10,932 nucleotides of DNA, from positions 1-10,932 of the forward strand of contig JAGYOB010000040.1 of assembly GCA_018399515.1 (NCBI GenBank). Reading direction: 5' to 3'. Position numbers and translations under genes: made by a program. The notes under the pieces are model-generated. The model had not been told where the DNA came from. It did not search any database and saw nothing but the letters and a program-made list of their open reading frames with translations. The stretch is from Candidatus Nanopelagicales bacterium (GTDB lineage Bacteria; Actinomycetota; Actinomycetes; S36-B12). Shown here in pieces: positions 6,641-10,932 of the stretch (position 1 is the first letter of the stretch; each line of letters starts with the position of its first letter).

Positions 6641-7759
6641 ATGACCAGCCCATCTTCACCTGCCCCGCTCAACCGGACGCCCTTGCACCCACTCCATACC
6701 GATCTGGGCGCCACCCTGGCGGATTTCGGTGGCTGGGAAATGCCGATCGAGTACACCGGAACGGTGGCCGAACACACCAGCGTGCGCGAGCAGGTGGGCA
6801 TGTTCGATGTTTCGCATATGGGCTATACGGAGATCACGGGACCTGACGCTGTCTCGTGGCTCAACACCATTGTCACCAACGACCTCGGACGTATCGGTGC
6901 CGGCCAGGCTCAGTACACCCTGCTGTGCGGTAGTGACGGTGGCGTTATCGACGACCTGATCGTGTATCGCAGCGACGATGATGCGTTGTTCTGCGTTCCT
7001 AACGCAGCCAATAGCGATGTCGTTGTCGCAGTTTTGGCCGAGGTCGCCGAACGAAGCCAGGCCGCCGACGGAGCACAGATCACCGTGGCCGACCGGCGCG
7101 CTGAGGTCGGGATCATCGCGATACAGGGACCGCGCAGCGCCGACACCCTCGCCTCGATCGGATTGCCTGCCGACCACGATTACATGTCCTTCGTTCCCGT
7201 TTCCTGGCAGGGGTTCGATGTGATCACCGCCCGCACCGGCTACACCGGAGAGCACGGTTACGAGCTCATCTGCCCCGCCGACGGGCTCCCCGTCCTGTGG
7301 GAAGCTCTGGCTTCTGCCGGCGTCACACCATGCGGCCTGGGGGCGCGTGACACGCTACGGACTGAGATGGGTTATCCCCTGCACGGCCATGAGCTGTCTG
7401 CAGACATCACACCCGTTCAAGCACGCCTAGCCTGGGCTGTCGGCTGGGATAAGGACGACTTCCACGGTGCGGTTGCGTTACGCACGGAGCGGGAACGAGG
7501 CCCCCACCGGGTGCTGTGGGGGCTGCGCGCCACCGGTCGAGGCATTCCTCGAGCCGGGATGACCGTACGGGATTCTCAAGACCGTGTGATCGGTGTCACG
7601 ACGAGCGGCACCTTTTCGCCGACCCTCCGGCAGGGCATCGCACTCGCCCTCCTCGATCCGTCGGTGGCAGAAGGCGACACGGCGACCATTGATGTGCGCG
7701 GCCGTGAACTCCCCTGCCGGGTGACGAAACCACCGTTCGTTGAATCGCACGTTCGTTGA
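6641..7759 (+). CDS. gcvT: Glycine cleavage system T protein (aminomethyltransferase)
   Basis: GcvT takes the aminomethyl group carried on lipoylated GcvH, releases ammonia and passes the one-carbon unit to tetrahydrofolate, forming methylene-tetrahydrofolate. The 372-residue length fits the family. Motifs are FGGWEMPIEY (29-38), MFDVSHMG (54-61), the GGVIDDLIVYR segment whose D105 corresponds to the catalytic aspartate (D97 in E. coli numbering), GYTGEHGYE and GARDTLRTEMGYPLHGHEL. I chose ATG 6641 because the family homology starts soon after it (TPLHPLHTDLG); an upstream in-frame ATG at 6593 would add 16 unconserved residues. gcvH and gcvP are not in the window. The nearby lpdA encodes the E3 enzyme that also serves glycine cleavage. 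The stop is 19 bp before pepA. Confidence 0.95.
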   Translation: MTSPSSPAPLNRTPLHPLHTDLGATLADFGGWEMPIEYTGTVAEHTSVREQVGMFDVSHMGYTEITGPDAVSWLNTIVTNDLGRIGAGQAQYTLLCGSDGGVIDDLIVYRSDDDALFCVPNAANSDVVVAVLAEVAERSQAADGAQITVADRRAEVGIIAIQGPRSADTLASIGLPADHDYMSFVPVSWQGFDVITARTGYTGEHGYELICPADGLPVLWEALASAGVTPCGLGARDTLRTEMGYPLHGHELSADITPVQARLAWAVGWDKDDFHGAVALRTERERGPHRVLWGLRATGRGIPRAGMTVRDSQDRVIGVTTSGTFSPTLRQGIALALLDPSVAEGDTATIDVRGRELPCRVTKPPFVESHVR

Positions 7760-7770
7760 ACACCTAGGCT
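7740..7770 (+). promoter_or_regulatory. Probable promoter for a leaderless pepA transcript
   Basis: TTGAAT (7740-7745) and TAGGCT (7765-7770) resemble -35 and -10 hexamers of a housekeeping sigma factor with a 19-bp spacer. The -10 ends 8 nt before the pepA ATG at 7779, and no Shine-Dalgarno sequence is present in that short gap. Transcription would start at or just before the ATG. The -35 lies inside the end of gcvT. Confidence 0.4.
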
Positions 7771-7778
7771 GAGCAACT

Positions 7779-9338
7779 ATGCCTGCTCAGACACCCGACA
7801 TGCCCACATCCTTCGTCACATCAGCGCCGAGTCTCGCTGTGTCCTCTGCCAAGCCAGTTTCTGCTGCCGTGGATGCCCTCGTGATCCCCGTGCGTCCAGC
7901 AAAAGGACGCCGCAGCGGCGTGATCGCGCCATCGGTACTGACTGCAGTGGCACGGCGCAAAGTCGAGCAGGCGGCCGTGGCGCTCGGGGTGACAGGGAGG
8001 GCGAACGAGGTGACGACGCTGCCCGGTGCCGGGATCGTCAAAGCTACCCAGATAGTGCTTGTCGGGCTCGGGGTGGCGAAAGTCGACACGACCCCGGAGG
8101 CCGAGGCCGAGCAACTGAGGCGTGCGATCGGAGCGGCGGTCCGTGCTGCGATTCGCTCCCGCCGAATCGCGATTGCCACCGATCCCGCCGACGCTCCCAC
8201 GATCGAGTCAGCAGGGCTGGGGGCGCTCCTCGGAGCCTATTCGTTCACCGCATTCCGCGGCACCGGATCGGCCACGTCAGCATCCGCGGTGCGCTCGATC
8301 TCCCTGCTCGCCGATGCTCGCGACCCGCGAGTGAAAGACGCCGCCGATCGGGCGACGATCATCGCTGACGCGGTCTACGCCGCCCGGGACCTGGTGAACA
8401 CTCCCCCATCGGCACTGGCTCCTGAGGGCATCGCCCAGGCTGCGCTCGACGCGGTGAACGACCTCGATGTGGCGGTGGAGATCTTCGATGAGACCGAATT
8501 GATCGACGCAGGTTTCGGCGGCATCACCGCGGTCGGCCAAGGATCAGCGAATCCACCTCGCCTGGTGTGCCTGCGTTATGAACCGGTCGATGCCGTCTCG
8601 CATCTTGCTTTCGTCGGGAAGGGCATCACCTTCGACTCCGGTGGTCTGTCGCTGAAGCCGCCGAAGGCCATGGAGACGATGAAATGCGACATGAGCGGCG
8701 CCGCAGCAGTGCTGGCTGCCGTCACCGCCATCGCCCGACTTCAGTTACCGGTCGCTGTCACCGGCTGGCTTCCCACGGCTGAGAACATGCCCAGCGGACA
8801 TGCTCAGCGTCCCGGTGACGTGATCACGATCTACGGCGGGCGAACCGTGGAGGTCCTCAACACCGATGCTGAGGGCAGGCTTGTCCTCGCCGATGCGCTC
8901 GTACGAGCGGCGGAGGAATCACCCGATCTCATCGTCGACGCCGCTACCCTCACCGGAGCGGCTGTCGTCGCGCTCGGCGATCGCACGTCCGGGATCATGG
9001 CCAACGACGATGACATTCGCGTGGCCGTCTGGGAATCATCCCAGCGTGCTGGCGAGACGATGTGGCATCTGCCGATCCCCGAGGAATCCCGCGGCACACT
9101 CGATTCGGCGATCGCGGATATCAAGAACATCGGCGACGGCAAGGGCGGGATGCTGTCGGCAGCGGCCTTCCTGCGGGAGTTCATCCCTCAGGACATGCGG
9201 TGGGCCCACCTCGACATCGCCGGCCCGGCCTTCAACGAAGGCGCCCCGTTCGGGTACACACCCAAGGGCGGTACCGGAGCCGCGGTGCGAACGTTCATTC
9301 AACTTGCCACCGATGCCGCCGAAGGCACCCTGCCCTGA
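7779..9338 (+). CDS. pepA: Leucyl aminopeptidase, M17 family
   Basis: This cytoplasmic two-metal exopeptidase removes N-terminal residues, preferring leucine, during peptide turnover. The 519-residue product has a variable N-terminal domain (about 1-185) and a conserved catalytic domain. Metal ligands match the family: K281 and D286 in GKGITFDSGG, D304 in KCDMSGAAA, and D363 and E365 in NTDAEGRL. The catalytic pair is K293 (LSLKP) and R367. Further conserved segments are DLVNTPPSALAPEG, TGWLPTAENMPSG, DAATLTGAAVVALG and GPAFNEGAPFGYTPKGGTG near the end. Nothing is truncated. ATG 7779 is preferred because of the promoter-like hexamer just upstream; ATG 7800 is an in-frame alternative. Its position between gcvT and lpdA is a conserved actinobacterial neighbourhood with no obvious functional link. 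Confidence 0.96.
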   Translation: MPAQTPDMPTSFVTSAPSLAVSSAKPVSAAVDALVIPVRPAKGRRSGVIAPSVLTAVARRKVEQAAVALGVTGRANEVTTLPGAGIVKATQIVLVGLGVAKVDTTPEAEAEQLRRAIGAAVRAAIRSRRIAIATDPADAPTIESAGLGALLGAYSFTAFRGTGSATSASAVRSISLLADARDPRVKDAADRATIIADAVYAARDLVNTPPSALAPEGIAQAALDAVNDLDVAVEIFDETELIDAGFGGITAVGQGSANPPRLVCLRYEPVDAVSHLAFVGKGITFDSGGLSLKPPKAMETMKCDMSGAAAVLAAVTAIARLQLPVAVTGWLPTAENMPSGHAQRPGDVITIYGGRTVEVLNTDAEGRLVLADALVRAAEESPDLIVDAATLTGAAVVALGDRTSGIMANDDDIRVAVWESSQRAGETMWHLPIPEESRGTLDSAIADIKNIGDGKGGMLSAAAFLREFIPQDMRWAHLDIAGPAFNEGAPFGYTPKGGTGAAVRTFIQLATDAAEGTLP

Positions 9339-9363
9339 CGCGTCACACGGTGGGGTGGAGGTG

Positions 9364-9381
9364 ACCGGCTGCGAGGCCGGT
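9364..9381 (+). other. Perfect 6-bp inverted repeat in the pepA-lpdA gap
   Basis: ACCGGC (9364-9369) and GCCGGT (9376-9381) flank a 6-nt loop, TGCGAG. The RNA hairpin would be GC-rich, but the downstream bases (GAAAGGATAAG) contain no T-run, so it is not a canonical intrinsic terminator. It lies in the 90-bp gap that also contains the lpdA leader, and could be a weak terminator, an mRNA end-stabiliser or an operator half-site pair. Function is unknown. Confidence 0.3.
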
Positions 9382-9420
9382 GAAAGGATAAGCCACGACT
9401 AATCCGATCCGGCATCGATG

Positions 9421-9425
9421 AGGAG
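9421..9425 (+). promoter_or_regulatory. lpdA ribosome-binding site
   Basis: AGGAG lies 3 nt upstream of the ATG at 9429. The spacing is short, but this is the only purine-rich match to the 16S 3' end in the leader, and it supports the chosen start. It contrasts with gcvT and pepA, which have none. Confidence 0.7.
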
Positions 9426-9428
9426 CCC

Positions 9429-10814
9429 ATGACCAGCGCCGAGACCACCAGCGCCGACATCGTCATCCTGGGTGGGGGAAGCGGGGGTTACGCCTGCGCT
9501 CTGCGTGCCAGCGAACTGGGACTCTCGGTAATCCTCGTCGAAGCAGACAAACTCGGTGGCACCTGTTTGCATCGCGGCTGCATTCCCACGAAAGCGCTCC
9601 TGCACGCCGCCGAAGTAGCCGACGCCGCTCGAGACAGCGCTCACTTCGGCGTCAAAGCCAGCCTCGAAGGCATCGATATGCCGGCGGTGAACTCGTATCG
9701 CGATGGTGTCGTCGGTCGCTTGTACAAAGGCCTTCAGGGACTGGTCAAGAGCCGCAACGTCACCTTCGTCGAAGGACACGGGCGCCTCACATCACCCACC
9801 ACAGTCGAGGTCGCCGGCGCGACCTACACCGGTCGACACGTCGTCCTCGCCACCGGCTCATTCGCCCGCTCGCTGCCCGGACTCGACATCGGCGGGCGCA
9901 TCATGACCTCCGATCAGGCCTTGAACCTCGACTACGTGCCCGAGCGCGTCATCGTTCTCGGGGGTGGGGTGATCGGGGTCGAGTTCGCCAGCGTGTGGCG
10001 TTCCTTCGGTTCGCAGGTGCACATCGTCGAGGGTTTGCCGCGGCTAGTCCCGGCCGAGGACGAGGCTTTATCGAAGGCGTTCGAGCGGGCCTACCGCAAG
10101 CGCGGCATCACGTTCACCACCGGTGTCCGGTTCGCATCAGCAACCCAGGACGACGCAGGCGTCCACGTCACTCTCGAGGACGGCACCGCGCACGACGCCG
10201 ATCTCCTCTTGGTCGCCGTCGGCCGGGGGCCCCGCACCGACGGCCTGGGCTACGAGCAGGCCGGCATCGCGATGGAGCGTGGCTGGGTGCTCGTCGACGA
10301 TCACCTGCAGACCAACGTGCCCGGTGTCTACGCCGTCGGAGACATCACACCGGGATTGCAGTTGGCGCATCGCGGTTTCGCCCATGGCATCTTCGTCGCC
10401 GAACATATCGCCGGGTTGAATCCACGCCCGATCGACGATGTGAATATCCCCCGCGTGACGTATTCCGAGCCTGAGATCGGTTCCGTCGGACTCACCGAGG
10501 CCGCAGCGCGCGAACAGCATGGTGCTGACAACGTCGCGGTGTACGAGTACAACCTCGGCGGAAACGGCAAGAGCCAGATCCTTGCCACCACCGGGTTCAT
10601 CAAGCTGGTCCAACTCAAGGACGGACCGGTCATCGGGGTGCACATGATCGGCGCGCGCATCGGTGAGCAGATCGGTGAAGCCCAGGCCATCGTCAACTGG
10701 GAGGCCTACCCCGATGACGTGGCCGCGTTGATCCACGCTCATCCCACCCAGAACGAGGCCATGGGCGAGGCGCATCTCGCCCTAGCCGGCAAGCCCCTCC
10801 ACGCCCACGCCTGA
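9429..10814 (+). CDS. lpdA: Dihydrolipoamide dehydrogenase (E3)
   Basis: This FAD enzyme reoxidises dihydrolipoamide on E2 or GcvH and passes electrons to NAD+. The 461-residue product has the full family layout: the FAD Rossmann motif GGGSGG (15-20); the redox disulfide C46-x4-C51 in GGTCLHRGCIPTK; a second Rossmann motif GGGVIG (178-183), followed by an acidic residue in HIVEGLPR that favours NAD over NADP; the second FAD motif GVYAVGDI (D305); and the dimerisation domain with the active-site pair H438/E443 in HAHPTQNE. Length and motifs are complete. It is preceded by a 90-bp gap and followed after 40 bp by a lipoyl-domain E2 gene, so the two probably form an operon for 2-oxoacid dehydrogenase. 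The same E3 likely also serves glycine cleavage, with gcvT encoded nearby. Confidence 0.97.
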   Translation: MTSAETTSADIVILGGGSGGYACALRASELGLSVILVEADKLGGTCLHRGCIPTKALLHAAEVADAARDSAHFGVKASLEGIDMPAVNSYRDGVVGRLYKGLQGLVKSRNVTFVEGHGRLTSPTTVEVAGATYTGRHVVLATGSFARSLPGLDIGGRIMTSDQALNLDYVPERVIVLGGGVIGVEFASVWRSFGSQVHIVEGLPRLVPAEDEALSKAFERAYRKRGITFTTGVRFASATQDDAGVHVTLEDGTAHDADLLLVAVGRGPRTDGLGYEQAGIAMERGWVLVDDHLQTNVPGVYAVGDITPGLQLAHRGFAHGIFVAEHIAGLNPRPIDDVNIPRVTYSEPEIGSVGLTEAAAREQHGADNVAVYEYNLGGNGKSQILATTGFIKLVQLKDGPVIGVHMIGARIGEQIGEAQAIVNWEAYPDDVAALIHAHPTQNEAMGEAHLALAGKPLHAHA

Positions 10815-10842
10815 AACTATTCGCTCAACTGCCAGATTCGCG

Positions 10843-10848
10843 AAGGAG
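10843..10848 (+). promoter_or_regulatory. Ribosome-binding site of the E2 gene
   Basis: AAGGAG lies 6 nt before the ATG at 10855. This is a near-ideal Shine-Dalgarno sequence and spacing, and it fixes the start of the last gene. Confidence 0.85.
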
Positions 10849-10854
10849 ACCTCC

Positions 10855-10932
10855 ATGTCGGTACCGGTCACGATGCCCCAGCTCGGGGAGAGCGTCACCG
10901 AGGGGACGGTCACCCGCTGGCTGAAAGCCGTC
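10855..10932 (+). CDS. sucB: 2-oxoacid dehydrogenase E2 (dihydrolipoamide acyltransferase), N-terminal fragment
   Basis: Only the first 26 codons are in the window; the frame is open to the end. The peptide begins MSVPVTMPQLGESVTEGTV and continues TRWLKAV, the classic start of a biotinyl/lipoyl domain in E2 subunits. The lipoyl-lysine (DKV/DKA motif) would lie further downstream. In actinobacteria the gene after lpdA is usually the E2 annotated SucB, which can serve the pyruvate and 2-oxoglutarate dehydrogenase complexes. The exact complex cannot be told from this fragment. The 40-bp gap from lpdA has a strong ribosome-binding site and no terminator-like hairpin, so co-transcription is likely. 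Confidence 0.85.
   Translation, partial: MSVPVTMPQLGESVTEGTVTRWLKAV

Noticed and set aside
5800..6801. Long open frame on the - strand (333 codons)
   Set aside because: It lies opposite cobT and the start of gcvT, both with clear family motifs. Its translation is Ser/Arg/Thr-rich with no recognisable domain, as expected for the antisense of GC-rich coding DNA.
9339..9428. Cobalamin or glycine riboswitch in the gaps near cobT, gcvT or lpdA
   Set aside because: The gaps are 90 bp or shorter, and I see no B12-box-like conserved core or glycine-aptamer pattern in them.

Overview
The window is dense, high-GC DNA in which every gene is on the + strand. It looks like the chromosome of an actinobacterium (Actinomycetota). 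The clues are strong G/C bias at third codon positions, very short gene gaps, stop/start overlaps of 4 bp, weak or absent Shine-Dalgarno sequences before several genes, and the arrangement gcvT - pepA - lpdA - E2, which is typical of that phylum. A member of Micrococcales or Propionibacteriales is plausible, but the genus cannot be read from the sequence. No insertion sequence, phage gene, CRISPR array, tRNA or rRNA is visible, and no gene-free stretch exceeds about 90 bases.

Left half (1-5442): a tightly packed operon for an energy-coupling factor (ECF) importer with an unusual extracellular side. It runs: the 3' end of a toroid-type protein with prenyltransferase/squalene-cyclase-like helical repeats; a secreted, C-terminally membrane-anchored SCO2322-family protein; the transmembrane coupling subunit EcfT (CbiQ family); a single polypeptide with two ABC ATPase domains (EcfA-A'); and a membrane substrate-binding S component. 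T/A and A/S each overlap by 4 bp. The operon begins upstream of the window, so its promoter and any riboswitch are not visible.

Middle (5468-6571): a CobT-like nicotinate mononucleotide:5,6-dimethylbenzimidazole phosphoribosyltransferase follows 25 bp after the S component. Its position suggests that the importer handles a cobamide, corrinoid precursor or lower-ligand base. This CobT is divergent: the usual G-E/D-x-G-x-x-N-T-T loop reads GSIGVGATT, so the acidic residue and the Asn are lost, while the glutamate matching the proposed catalytic base is kept.

Right half (6641-10932): conserved central-metabolism genes. These are gcvT (glycine cleavage T protein), pepA (leucyl aminopeptidase), lpdA (dihydrolipoamide dehydrogenase, E3) and the first 26 codons of a lipoyl-bearing 2-oxoacid dehydrogenase E2 (sucB type). 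gcvT and pepA have promoter-like TANNNT hexamers 7-8 nt before their ATG and no clear ribosome-binding site, which suggests leaderless transcripts. lpdA and the E2 gene have good Shine-Dalgarno sequences.

The most interesting element is the combination of a toroid protein, an SCO2322-family protein, a complete ECF importer and a divergent CobT. The toroid plus a small beta-rich partner resembles the two-domain layout of the animal B12 carriers intrinsic factor and transcobalamin. This could be a two-protein, surface-tethered cobamide-capture device feeding an ECF importer. That is an inference; no substrate is shown by the sequence.
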